A DNA stretch of 64,000 nt from Bin87 sp965204395 (GTDB taxonomy: Bacteria > Chloroflexota > Dehalococcoidia > Lucifugimonadales > UBA3495): assembly GCA_965204395.1 (NCBI GenBank), contig OZ241987.1, forward strand, positions 1,550,001-1,614,000, given 5' to 3'. Position 1 is the stretch's first letter. Every line of letters starts with the position of its first letter. Of the stretch, positions 23,360 through 31,094 are shown one piece after another. The position numbers and the translations under genes were made by a program. The notes beneath the pieces were generated by a model. It worked only from the letters and a program-made list of their open reading frames with translations, ran no database searches and had not been told where the DNA came from.

Positions 23360-24157
23360 ATGACTACTGCAACGCAGCCCTGGACTTCCAGCATCACCGA
23401 GGTGGCCGGCTCCAACGTGGAGGTCGTCTCCGGCGGTTCCGGCTCCCCCATCGTCATCCTGCCCGACGAGTTGGGACATCCCGGCTGGCTGCGCTACCAC
23501 CAGGCCCTGGCCCAGAACCATACCCTGCACATCCCGTCGCTGCCCGGCATCGGCGGCTCCGACGTGCTGGACTGGTCCATGAGCATCCACGACCTCGCCA
23601 TCTGGTACCTGGGCGCGCTGGACAAGCTGGGCCTGGAGGGCGCCGACCTCATTGGCTTCTCTCTCGGTGGCTGGATCGCCGCCGAGCTGGCCACCATGTG
23701 CCCGCAGCAGTTCGGCCACCTGGTCCTCGTGGGCGCCGGCGGCATCCGACCGCCCGGCGGCGAGATCTACGACATCTTCGAGGTCACGCCCCCCATGTAC
23801 ATTCGCGACTCGCTGCATGACCCCGACGGCACGCCCGAGTACCGCACCGTCTGCCCCGCCGAGCCCGAGGAGGACATCCTGGAGCGTTGGGAGTTGGGCA
23901 TGGAGGCCACCTGCCGCGTCGCGTGGCGTCCCTACATGCACGACCCGGGCCTGGTCCACCAGGTGTACCGCCTGGAGCGTCTCCCCACCCTGCTGGTCTG
24001 GGGCGCCCAGGACGCCATAGTCCCCGTAGCCGCCGCCGAGGAATACCACCGCCGCATCCCCGGTAGCCGCCTCGAAATCATCCAAAACTGCGGCCACCAC
24101 CCCGAACTGGAAGCGACCGAACAATTCGTCTCCCTCGTCGAAAACTTCCTGGCGTAG
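23360..24157 (+). CDS. Alpha/beta-fold hydrolase
   Basis: This 265-aa alpha/beta hydrolase has the nucleophile elbow DLIGFSLGGWIAAELA, an acid in LVWGAQDAIVPV and the catalytic His in IIQNCGHHPELEA. The oxyanion region is near IVILPDELGHPGW. It is likely an esterase or a C-C hydrolase; the substrate is unknown. The start at 23360 gives MTTATQPWTSS; the longer frame runs through repeats. About 170 bp of its 3' end recur in mutated form at 24940-25112, beyond a two-gene cassette. Confidence 0.9.
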   Translation: MTTATQPWTSSITEVAGSNVEVVSGGSGSPIVILPDELGHPGWLRYHQALAQNHTLHIPSLPGIGGSDVLDWSMSIHDLAIWYLGALDKLGLEGADLIGFSLGGWIAAELATMCPQQFGHLVLVGAGGIRPPGGEIYDIFEVTPPMYIRDSLHDPDGTPEYRTVCPAEPEEDILERWELGMEATCRVAWRPYMHDPGLVHQVYRLERLPTLLVWGAQDAIVPVAAAEEYHRRIPGSRLEIIQNCGHHPELEATEQFVSLVENFLA

Positions 24158-24208
24158 AATGAATATATCCTCCACGCGTAGACGCCTCCGGTCCGGAAGG
24201 AAACAAAA

Positions 24209-24508
24209 ATGACCTCGCAAGACCCGCCGGATGACACTCTGCTGGCGCAACTCTATTCTTGCTTCAGCGAGCACACCTACTGCGCCGGCTGGATGATGGA
24301 CCCGTGGAATCCGCACATCAAGCGCGAATTTACCGACTGGCTGCGGCGCTATGTAGTTAACCCGACGCCGGACCGACCCCTCGAAGACTATGAAGAAGCG
24401 GCCTTGGAGACCCTGCGTGAATGCTGGGCCGATGCCCACGCAGACGTTGCGTCGCCGGACGGCGCAAATGCCGAGGCGAACACCGACTTGCCGGTCCAAT
24501 CGCGCTGA
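24209..24508 (+). CDS. Hypothetical 99-aa acidic protein
   Basis: This is a small acidic protein rich in Asp/Glu, Trp and Pro (YCAGWMMDPWNPHIKREFTDWLRRYV), with a GGAAGGA ribosome-binding site. It matches no antitoxin family I recognise. It lies 22 nt upstream of a PIN-domain gene, so it is the positional candidate for its antitoxin. Both genes lie between the intact hydrolase and the duplicated hydrolase tail. Confidence 0.5.
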   Translation: MTSQDPPDDTLLAQLYSCFSEHTYCAGWMMDPWNPHIKREFTDWLRRYVVNPTPDRPLEDYEEAALETLRECWADAHADVASPDGANAEANTDLPVQSR

Positions 24509-24530
24509 ACACCATACGGCCTGACCGCTC

Positions 24531-24929
24531 ATGTTGTCGTCTGATCTGCCGACAGCATACGTAGATACGTCCGCTCTGCTCACCGTCGCTTTCGAGGAGC
24601 CGGCTGCGGCCGCTGTCGCCCAGCGGCTCACGCAATTTCCCCGCCTGGTCGCGTCAAACCTGTTGGAAGCGGAAATGCGCGCTGCTTTCGGACGACTGGG
24701 GTTGGAATTCGACGATGGCTCGCTATCTGATATCGAGTGGGTTTTTCCAGACCGTCCCCTAACGGAGGAAATCAAGCAGGCACTGACCGTTGCTTATCTA
24801 CGGGGCGCGGACTTGTGGCACATTGCCACAGCTCTATACGTGAAAGATACCGTTGTCGGTGAAATGACATTCATCACTTTGGATAACAGACAACGAACCG
24901 TAGCCGCCAACCTGGGATTCACAACCTGA
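24531..24929 (+). CDS. PIN-domain protein (VapC-like)
   Basis: This 132-aa PIN protein has AYVDTSALLTVAF (leading Asp), a VASNLLEAEMRAAF strand-helix with the second acidic residue, GADLWHIATAL with the third Asp, and MTFITLDNRQRTVAANLGF with the last one. That is the full acidic quartet, consistent with an active Mg-dependent RNase. The preceding 99-aa gene may be its antitoxin. The pair is flanked by copies of the hydrolase 3' end. Confidence 0.85.
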   Translation: MLSSDLPTAYVDTSALLTVAFEEPAAAAVAQRLTQFPRLVASNLLEAEMRAAFGRLGLEFDDGSLSDIEWVFPDRPLTEEIKQALTVAYLRGADLWHIATALYVKDTVVGEMTFITLDNRQRTVAANLGFTT

Positions 24930-24939
24930 AGGAAACCGG

Positions 24940-25112
24940 CCCACCATGCTCATCTGGGGCGCCCAGGACAACATCGTCCCAGTAGCCGCCGCAGAGGAAT
25001 ACCACCGCCGCATCCCCAACAGCCGCCTGGAGGTGATTGAGAACTGCGCCCACCACCCGGAGCCGGAGGCGACGGAGCAGTTTGCGGCGTAGGTGGAAGG
25101 GTTCCTCGCGTG
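24940..25112 (+). pseudogene. Duplicated 3' fragment of the alpha/beta hydrolase gene
   Basis: Translated, this stretch gives MLIWGAQDNIVPVAAAEEY and then RRIPNSRLEVIENCAHHPE, then an in-frame TAG (25090-25092), then VEGFLAWL. It is a clear copy of the last 57 or so residues of the hydrolase at 23360-24157, including the acid and His. It lacks the N-terminal two thirds and has an internal stop, so it is a remnant. Confidence 0.85.
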
Positions 25113-25332
25113 GCTCCCAACAGAACACTCGCAAAACCGAACGGCGCGCTGGTGGGCGCGCCGTTTTCCGTGATCTAGTTTGTTCGGGTCGAGTCGTCAC
25201 AAGGCGCGAAAGGGGCAATCAACGCGTGCCGCAGTATAGGTCAACACCGTCGTCACAAAAAACGGCACAATTAACAGACATTTTGCCGGCAGTATGATAA
25301 TATTGGATATCCGCTTAGGTTGGAGTTCAAAT

Positions 25333-25905
25333 ATGCAGTTCATGACACTTCCCCAAGCCCGGACGATCCTACTCCCCTACATGGAGCGTTTGGTCCTCGC
25401 CTTTAGGTATTCATTGATGGTTCACGGGCAACAACCAAATTTTTACTTGACGAATGCTAGTCCCGGCATCATATTCGGCGCGATTGACGAAATGGCTTAT
25501 GCTGCTGCTAGACAGCAGTTCGGAGACGAGCTTGAGGTAGTCGTAGACCAGCACATCGGGCAAAACTACATTCGGTTCGGAAACGCGGTGGTCATTAGAG
25601 TGAAGCATTTTGATCGCAATTTCCGGACCCGCAACGCGCGGACAAAACATAATCGTATGTGGGTTTCGCAGGGCGCGTTTCCTGATATGCCTCCAGGTGC
25701 CCGGCTTGATTTCGGCTACCGTTGGGACAGCCTGGGAATCGAATTTCAGGACGCTTTTATCGCTCTACACTACCACGAGCACCTGCTATGGTTGTGGCAA
25801 GTATTAGGAACGGAGATAAGAAAACCGTGGGCGCAGTTGACGTTAACCCCCGCGTACCAAACCGCGGAGCCAACGTTCTTCTATGATGACTTCGACGCGG
25901 TTTGA
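25333..25905 (+). CDS. Unknown 190-aa protein coupled to XRE-ImmA/IrrE gene
   Basis: This is a 190-aa protein beginning MQFMTLPQARTILLPYMERLVLAFRYSL. It has blocks GIIFGAIDEMAYAAARQQFGDELEVVVDQHIGQNYIRFGNAVVIRVKHFD and FGYRWDSLGIEFQDAFIALHYHEHLLWLWQVLG. I recognise no family. The start at 25333 follows a GGAG site 9 nt upstream; ATG 25294 is less likely. The gene ends inside the upstream edge of the next gene, so the two are co-translated. Base composition is less GC-rich than flanking catabolic genes. By context it is the toxin, target or sensor partner of the ImmA-like protease. Confidence 0.7.
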   Translation: MQFMTLPQARTILLPYMERLVLAFRYSLMVHGQQPNFYLTNASPGIIFGAIDEMAYAAARQQFGDELEVVVDQHIGQNYIRFGNAVVIRVKHFDRNFRTRNARTKHNRMWVSQGAFPDMPPGARLDFGYRWDSLGIEFQDAFIALHYHEHLLWLWQVLGTEIRKPWAQLTLTPAYQTAEPTFFYDDFDAV

Positions 25906-25916
25906 AGAGTGTTCTG

Positions 25917-27488
25917 ATGGACGAGAGCGAACAATTCAATCCTCAAATGCTGACATTGGGTCGTAACACCAGAGGATTATCTCAGGCGCAGACGGCAGAT
26001 GCAGCGAACGTACCTCGCAGCCTGATTTCTAAGTACGAGTCTGGCGCGACGTATCCCCGTGATTCACACGTGGACCAGTTAGGGGCGGCATTGGATTACC
26101 CGGTGTCCTTCTTCCGACAAGGGCTGGTAGTGAATGGCCCTGGGATTGGAGAATTTTTCCACCGCAAGCGCGCAAACACCGGAGCGACGACAGTTCGGAA
26201 AGCCCATGCGATCGCGGAGACTCGCCGGTTTGATGTTATGAGGTTGCTCGAAGCTTGGCCGTCCACGGAGCCAACCGTACCAGTCCTTGATGTCGATGAA
26301 TACGAAGATGATCCTGCGATGATCGCACGGTTGTTGCGCTCTGTCTGGAATCTCCCACAGGGTCCAATCTTTAATTTGACCGAAGCTATGGAGCGGAATG
26401 GTTGTGTTATTTACGCTCACGATTTCGGCACCCGACAGATAGATGGGTTCAGCGTCCGCCTGGCAAATCTACCACCATTGTTCCATATCAACTCTCAGTT
26501 GCCTCCTGATCGTTGGCGATGGACATTGGCCCACGAACTGGGTCATGTGGTGATGCACGGATTCGGGCATGTAACGCCCGAAACTGCGGAAAACCAAGCC
26601 AATTTGTTCGCAGGCGAGTTCTTGGCGCCGGCAGCGGAGATTCAGCCGATGCTATGGAATCTGGACTTTCGGCGCTTGGCCGGCTTGAAACGGGAATGGA
26701 AGATATCTATGCAGGCCCTCATTAACCGGGCTCGCCATTTGGAGGCAATCACCGAGCGGCAACGCAGGGAACTCTATATGCGGTTGTCAAGAGCAGGATA
26801 TCGCAAGAGGGAACCGGTCAGTCTTGACCCGTCCATTGAGCCGGAAACTAAGACACGCCGATTGGTTCGATACCATTTGGATACATTGGAGTATTCTTAC
26901 GAGGAACTTCTTGAATACCTCCGCATCGGGAAGCAAGATTTTGACCGCTATTATGGCAGTACTGGAGATGACCAGTTGGACGCAGCACTGAGAGGTGAGG
27001 CACGACCGATGGACTTGGGGATTAATGTTGACGTGGGCCCAATCGCGCCTCGTTTGTATATGCAACTGGGATGTGCCGAAGCGGAAGTTTCTGAGTATCA
27101 AGAGAGTTTGGACGCGTTGTATTTCCGGCGGAATGCAGATTTATTAGACGAGACAACGTATCAAGATGGCATCCGGGCGGTTATGAATCGCCTTGGGCTT
27201 AAACTGCAAGCGTTAAGGGATTCCCGCAAGCCATTTGGTAGTGAAGGGAGTCTGAACCTTGCCTTTGGTCCTAATGCGCCACCCTTGCATATCCAATTGG
27301 GATGCCATCCTGAGGACGTGGCTAACTTCCAAAGCGAATTGGATGCAATGTACCAGCGTACTGGGGATGGGGCTTGGCAGCGGAACGCAGACGAAGGCAG
27401 GCGACAGCAAATTGTAGCTGCTCTGGAACGTAAGATAAACGCGATACGGGAACACAACCGGCGTTTGAGTGAGATGTGGGACGCCTAA
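25917..27488 (+). CDS. XRE-HTH ImmA/IrrE-family zinc metallopeptidase
   Basis: This 523-aa protein has an N-terminal XRE-type helix-turn-helix (LGRNTRGLSQAQTADAANV, PRSLISKYESG, about 12-60) and an ImmA/IrrE protease domain with the zinc motif TLAHELGHVVMHG (HExxH at about 206-210) and downstream AENQANLFAGEFLAP. The C-terminal extension, unusual in length, has two copies of a LxxQLGC..(E/D)V..(F/Y)Q.(E/S)LDA(L/M)Y unit at about 378-403 and 456-480. Relatives cleave repressors or antitoxins on a stress or phage signal. The start ATG 25917 has a GAAGAG site; TTG 25902 is an alternative. Confidence 0.85.
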   Translation: MDESEQFNPQMLTLGRNTRGLSQAQTADAANVPRSLISKYESGATYPRDSHVDQLGAALDYPVSFFRQGLVVNGPGIGEFFHRKRANTGATTVRKAHAIAETRRFDVMRLLEAWPSTEPTVPVLDVDEYEDDPAMIARLLRSVWNLPQGPIFNLTEAMERNGCVIYAHDFGTRQIDGFSVRLANLPPLFHINSQLPPDRWRWTLAHELGHVVMHGFGHVTPETAENQANLFAGEFLAPAAEIQPMLWNLDFRRLAGLKREWKISMQALINRARHLEAITERQRRELYMRLSRAGYRKREPVSLDPSIEPETKTRRLVRYHLDTLEYSYEELLEYLRIGKQDFDRYYGSTGDDQLDAALRGEARPMDLGINVDVGPIAPRLYMQLGCAEAEVSEYQESLDALYFRRNADLLDETTYQDGIRAVMNRLGLKLQALRDSRKPFGSEGSLNLAFGPNAPPLHIQLGCHPEDVANFQSELDAMYQRTGDGAWQRNADEGRRQQIVAALERKINAIREHNRRLSEMWDA

Positions 27489-27585
27489 GCATGACGGCTG
27501 ATCAGCGGTATCTTAGTTAAGTGTGAGAAAGCACCGCATCTTTTGACAGCGAGGCGCGGGCTCCGACTAAGTGCTACTCCGCACC

Positions 27586-27942
27586 CTACTTCAACGACCC
27601 CACCACCGGTATCAGCCGTTCGTTGTACGAATCAACGGCGAGGAACACGCCCTCCAGCGTATAAGCGCCGAGTATTGGAGCAACATCATCCTCGCCAAAG
27701 ATGACCCAAGTATAGGTGTCTCGCCCTTCCACTCGCGCCCACGCCTGCGCCATATCCAGTTCCACACGTTCACCGCTGGCGTACTCAAAGGTTTCCTGTC
27801 GGGTGGGAATTATACCCAGCCCGTCCAGAATGCAGCGGGGGACAACGGTGGTAGTGGCCCCTGTGTCGGCCAACGCCTCCATCGTCTCATAGCGTTCGCC
27901 GTCAAGGTTGCCAATTTCAATAGTTGTGCTGAACGTCCCCAT
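27586..27942 (-). CDS. Retropepsin-like aspartic protease (clan AA)
   Basis: This 118-aa single-lobe aspartic protease has the active-site motif EALADTGATTTVVP (D26-T-G) and the second hydrophobic-hydrophobic-Gly-like motif PILGAYTLEGVFLAVD near the C-terminus. It would act as a homodimer, as in bacterial SpoIIGA/PerP-like or plasmid-borne retropepsins. It follows an RHH antitoxin-like gene by 21 nt on the same strand, an arrangement reminiscent of toxin-antitoxin operons. The target is unknown. Confidence 0.8.
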   Translation of the reverse strand: MGTFSTTIEIGNLDGERYETMEALADTGATTTVVPRCILDGLGIIPTRQETFEYASGERVELDMAQAWARVEGRDTYTWVIFGEDDVAPILGAYTLEGVFLAVDSYNERLIPVVGSLK

Positions 27943-27963
27943 GTTGCTCCTCGGACGAAATCC

Positions 27964-28218
27964 CTACTGCCCGTAGTAGTGGCGGTACGGCCGGTCATAA
28001 ATGTCTTCCCGGTTCAAGTTCAGAATGCCCGCCTTCTCTTCGGCGCTCTCAATGGCTTCGCGCATCTTGGCAATGCGTTCCAGCCGGGAGGTGGCGGGGC
28101 TGGTCGCTATCCCCGTCAGGTACTCCGCCACCATCTCCGCCACCGTCATGTCCCGCGCCTCGGCAATCCTGCTGACCTTGGCCACGATTTCATCGTCGAT
28201 GTCCAGCGTAAGGTCCAT
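27964..28218 (-). CDS. RHH antitoxin-like protein
   Basis: This 84-aa protein begins MDLTLDIDDEIVAKVSRIAEARDMTVAEMVAEYL, a ribbon-helix-helix pattern like DUF6364/CopG-type antitoxins. The C-terminal tail is charged (LNREDIYDRPYRHYYGQ) and could clasp a partner. It lies directly upstream of the retropepsin gene instead of the PIN toxin that normally follows this antitoxin type. It may also repress its own promoter. Confidence 0.72.
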   Translation of the reverse strand: MDLTLDIDDEIVAKVSRIAEARDMTVAEMVAEYLTGIATSPATSRLERIAKMREAIESAEEKAGILNLNREDIYDRPYRHYYGQ

Positions 28219-28320
28219 GCCGTTTCCTCCACGTTCAAATCAATACGGCAAGCGAGGATTCATTCCCCGCCTGCCGTATCATTATACCGCCGCGCCGTTA
28301 TGCGCCCGGATCAGTCCGGC

Positions 28321-29988
28321 CTAATGCGCCACCGAACTCGGCGCGAACCCCCCGTAGCGCGGGTACTGCGAGCAGATGAACTCCAGGTACGACGGCTGGC
28401 CCTGCTCGTTGGCCGCCATCGCCCGCTCGAACGCCGGTATCACGTCCGACGGCTCCGTGACCCGCTCGGTGTACAGCCCAAGCTCCGCCACCGCCCGCGA
28501 CATGTTCACGTCCTCGGGGCCCAGCACCCGGTGCGTGTACGGGTCGTGCCCGTCGCCCCAGAAGCCGGGGCCGTAGCCCGCGAACCCGCCGTTGGCCACG
28601 TGCGCCACCGTGATGCCCAGGTTCTGGCGCACCGGCACCTCCAAGTTGCCCAGCATGTAGCCGACCCCCGCGTCGCCGGTCACCGCCACCGCCTGCCGGT
28701 CGGGGTAGGCCAGCTTGGCCGCCATCGCTCCGGCCAACCCGAACCCCAGCGTCGAGATGTTGCCCCAGCCCAGGAACCCGCGCGGGATCAGCGTGTCGTA
28801 CACCGTGCTCAGCTGGTCCCGCGTGTTGCCGGAGTCATGGGTCACGAACGACTGGTACGGGTCCAGCACCTTCATCATGTCGCCGAACACGCGGTACGGG
28901 TTGATCGGCGCGTCGTTGGACGCCATCGCCTCCCGGTACTCTGCCAGTCCGGCGTCCCGCGTCTCGCGGATCTCGGCCACCACGTTGCCGGCGGGACGGC
29001 CCGCGCCGTCCGTCCGCCGCGACGCCTCGTCGGCCAGCGCCTGCAAGACGAACTTCGCGTCGCCCAGCACCGCGTGATGCGTCGGGAAGATGCGGTTCAG
29101 GTGGAACTCGTCCAGGTTGCACTGGATGATCGTCTTGCTCGGCGCGTTGGGGATCCCGTGGGTGAACCGCCCCGGCGACAGGCTGCTGCCCACCGTCAGG
29201 ATCACGTCGCTCTTGTTCAGGTACGCGATGGGATGCTCGCCGCGCACCCCCACGAACAGCGGGTGGTTCTCCGGAAACGCCCCCTTGGCCTTCAGCGTCG
29301 TGATCACCGGCGCGTTCAGCATCTCCGCCAGCGCCACCAGTTCCGACGACGCGCCCGCGTAGATCACGCCCTCGCCGGCGTAGATCAGCGGATCGGATGC
29401 GCCCAGCAGCAGGTCGATGGCCTGGGCCACGTCCGACGGGTCCGGAGCCGACCGGTACCCGCGCACCGGATGGTACGGGTCCACGGTCTCGTCGTAGATG
29501 CCGGCCGCGTTGGGCACCGCCAGCACCACCGGACCGGGACGCCCGCTGCGCAGCATCGAGAACGCCCGCCGCATGAACTCCGGCGTCCGCTCGGGACGGT
29601 CGATGTAGCCGAACCACTTGGTCACGGTCTTGAGGCTGGTGGTCACGTCGAACTGCGTGTTCTCGGTGCTGCCGGCCGGCACGCCGTCGGTGATGCACAG
29701 CATGGGCGAGTTGTCCTCAAACGCCTGCGCCAGCCCGGGATACGAGTACTGCAACCCCGCGCCGTTCACGCCGCCCTGCACCGTGCACACGCCGATGCGG
29801 TCGCCGCCGGTGACGCGCGAGTAGGCGTCGGCCAGGGCCACGGCGTAGCGGTCGTCCCGCATCATGATCATGGGCACGCCCTCGCGCCCCAGCGCGTTGT
29901 TCACCCGGCAGACGGGAAACGTGGAAACCCACTCCACGCCCTCCGCCTTCAAAATCCGCGCAATGGAAGTGGCAACATCAATACTCAT
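28321..29988 (-). CDS. Thiamine-pyrophosphate-requiring enzyme (acetolactate synthase-like)
   Basis: This 555-aa TPP enzyme has the three ThDP domains in order: N-terminal PYR domain, central domain from about 190, and C-terminal PP domain with the cofactor motif VTGDAGVGYMLGNLEVPVRQNLGITVAHVANGG (GDx..N type). The PYR-domain segment RDDRYAVALADAYSR aligns by eye with the RHEQAAAFAADGYAR region of acetolactate synthases, putting Asp where the cofactor-activating Glu is expected. It may carry out a variant carboligase or decarboxylase reaction. ATG 29988 has a GAGG site; the TTG two codons upstream is less likely. Confidence 0.85.
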   Translation of the reverse strand: MSIDVATSIARILKAEGVEWVSTFPVCRVNNALGREGVPMIMMRDDRYAVALADAYSRVTGGDRIGVCTVQGGVNGAGLQYSYPGLAQAFEDNSPMLCITDGVPAGSTENTQFDVTTSLKTVTKWFGYIDRPERTPEFMRRAFSMLRSGRPGPVVLAVPNAAGIYDETVDPYHPVRGYRSAPDPSDVAQAIDLLLGASDPLIYAGEGVIYAGASSELVALAEMLNAPVITTLKAKGAFPENHPLFVGVRGEHPIAYLNKSDVILTVGSSLSPGRFTHGIPNAPSKTIIQCNLDEFHLNRIFPTHHAVLGDAKFVLQALADEASRRTDGAGRPAGNVVAEIRETRDAGLAEYREAMASNDAPINPYRVFGDMMKVLDPYQSFVTHDSGNTRDQLSTVYDTLIPRGFLGWGNISTLGFGLAGAMAAKLAYPDRQAVAVTGDAGVGYMLGNLEVPVRQNLGITVAHVANGGFAGYGPGFWGDGHDPYTHRVLGPEDVNMSRAVAELGLYTERVTEPSDVIPAFERAMAANEQGQPSYLEFICSQYPRYGGFAPSSVAH

Positions 29989-30211
29989 ACTCAAAAACCT
30001 CGTTGCAAGTTGGTTGGAAGGTTGGAAATGTTGCGCGATTGTACCATTGAGGACCAGGGGACTCGTCGCCGCCGCGATATCGGCGCACTTCGCGTAATGC
30101 CGTTAGAGGAGTACAATAATTCTGCCGACGCATCCCAAGCACGATGGCAATGCACGATCGATCCCTCATGATGCAAGGGTCCAATGGAGGTCCATTACAG
30201 GTGGTCCGATA

Positions 30212-31094
30212 ATGATGGAGTACACGACAATTAACAGATATTGCGCTATCGAAGGCGTAGAGTGCAATAGATCAGTCCCGTTCCGTGGACGCGACACTTT
30301 TTTCTTTGCGTATCCGTCTGGCAACGAATGGCGGGATTTTTCCTTTCAGTTGGCTAACGAGTTGGGCGAATGGGGTATCCAAACCGAACGTTGGGAAGAT
30401 CTGGTAAACAATGATTTGCTGTTCGCAAAGGTTTGCGATGCCATTTACGGGAGCGACTATTTGTTGGCGGAAGTAACTGAACCCAACCCAAATGTCTTGC
30501 TAGAAATTGGCTACGCATTGGCGGTCGGGAGACTGCCTGTATTGCTCAAAAACAAGAACCGGAAAGACTGGAATCGAACTTTGTTAACCACTTTGGAGGG
30601 TTGCTACTACGCAACGAGAGAGGACATACACAATTACATAACCACGTTATTGACCGACCAGCGTCCGATTCCACAATCACCTAACCGGCGTTTACCTTTT
30701 CTAGAGAACATGGGAATATTTGATCCGGCAGAGGTTCCGGGGACCGTTTATCATTTAAAGCCTAAGCTTTCGGCTGATTGGATCAGCCGCGTTGATAAAA
30801 CTTTGGGTAGTAGTTATTTCAAATTGATAAAGATGGACCCAAGCGATTCAGTGTATGACGAATTTTATCCGCAAGCGCGGGAAATACAAAGAGCTTCACT
30901 GATCATTGCTAGTCTCATCAGCAAGCAACACGATGATTGGGAGGAACATAACGCTAACGTGGCGCTACTGATCGGATTTGCGATTGGCTTGGGCAAGCAG
31001 GTTCTAGTCTTGCAGCAGGAGCCCATGACTCCGATCTTGGATTTGGGGAGCGTGTCACGGCCATTCGAGACCGAAAGTCAAGCTGGACAAATAG
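30212..31094 (+). pseudogene. 5' part of an IS-split gene: two deoxyribosyltransferase/TIR-like domains
   Basis: The first 294 codons of a gene split by the IS4-family element at 31095. Residues about 26-115 form a Rossmann-like domain (DTFFFAYPSGNEWRDFS, SDYLLAEVTEPNPNVLLEIGYALAVGRLPVLL) resembling nucleoside 2-deoxyribosyltransferase/TIR-like nucleotide hydrolases; Glu99 is the candidate catalytic residue. Residues about 220-270 repeat the fold (ASLIIASLISKQ, HNANVALLIGFAIGLGKQVLVLQQ) with Leu in place of that Glu, so the second copy is probably inactive. The local open frame runs into the IS and stops at 31114. The remainder is at 32290-33890. Confidence 0.8.

Noticed and set aside
23285..24775. 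496-aa minus-strand open frame
   Set aside because: It is antisense to the alpha/beta hydrolase and PIN genes; no motif.
27571..30171. 866-aa plus-strand open frame
   Set aside because: It lies opposite the TPP enzyme, the RHH gene and the retropepsin, all with clear motifs, and is rich in Arg/His/Val, typical of an antisense frame in GC-rich DNA.
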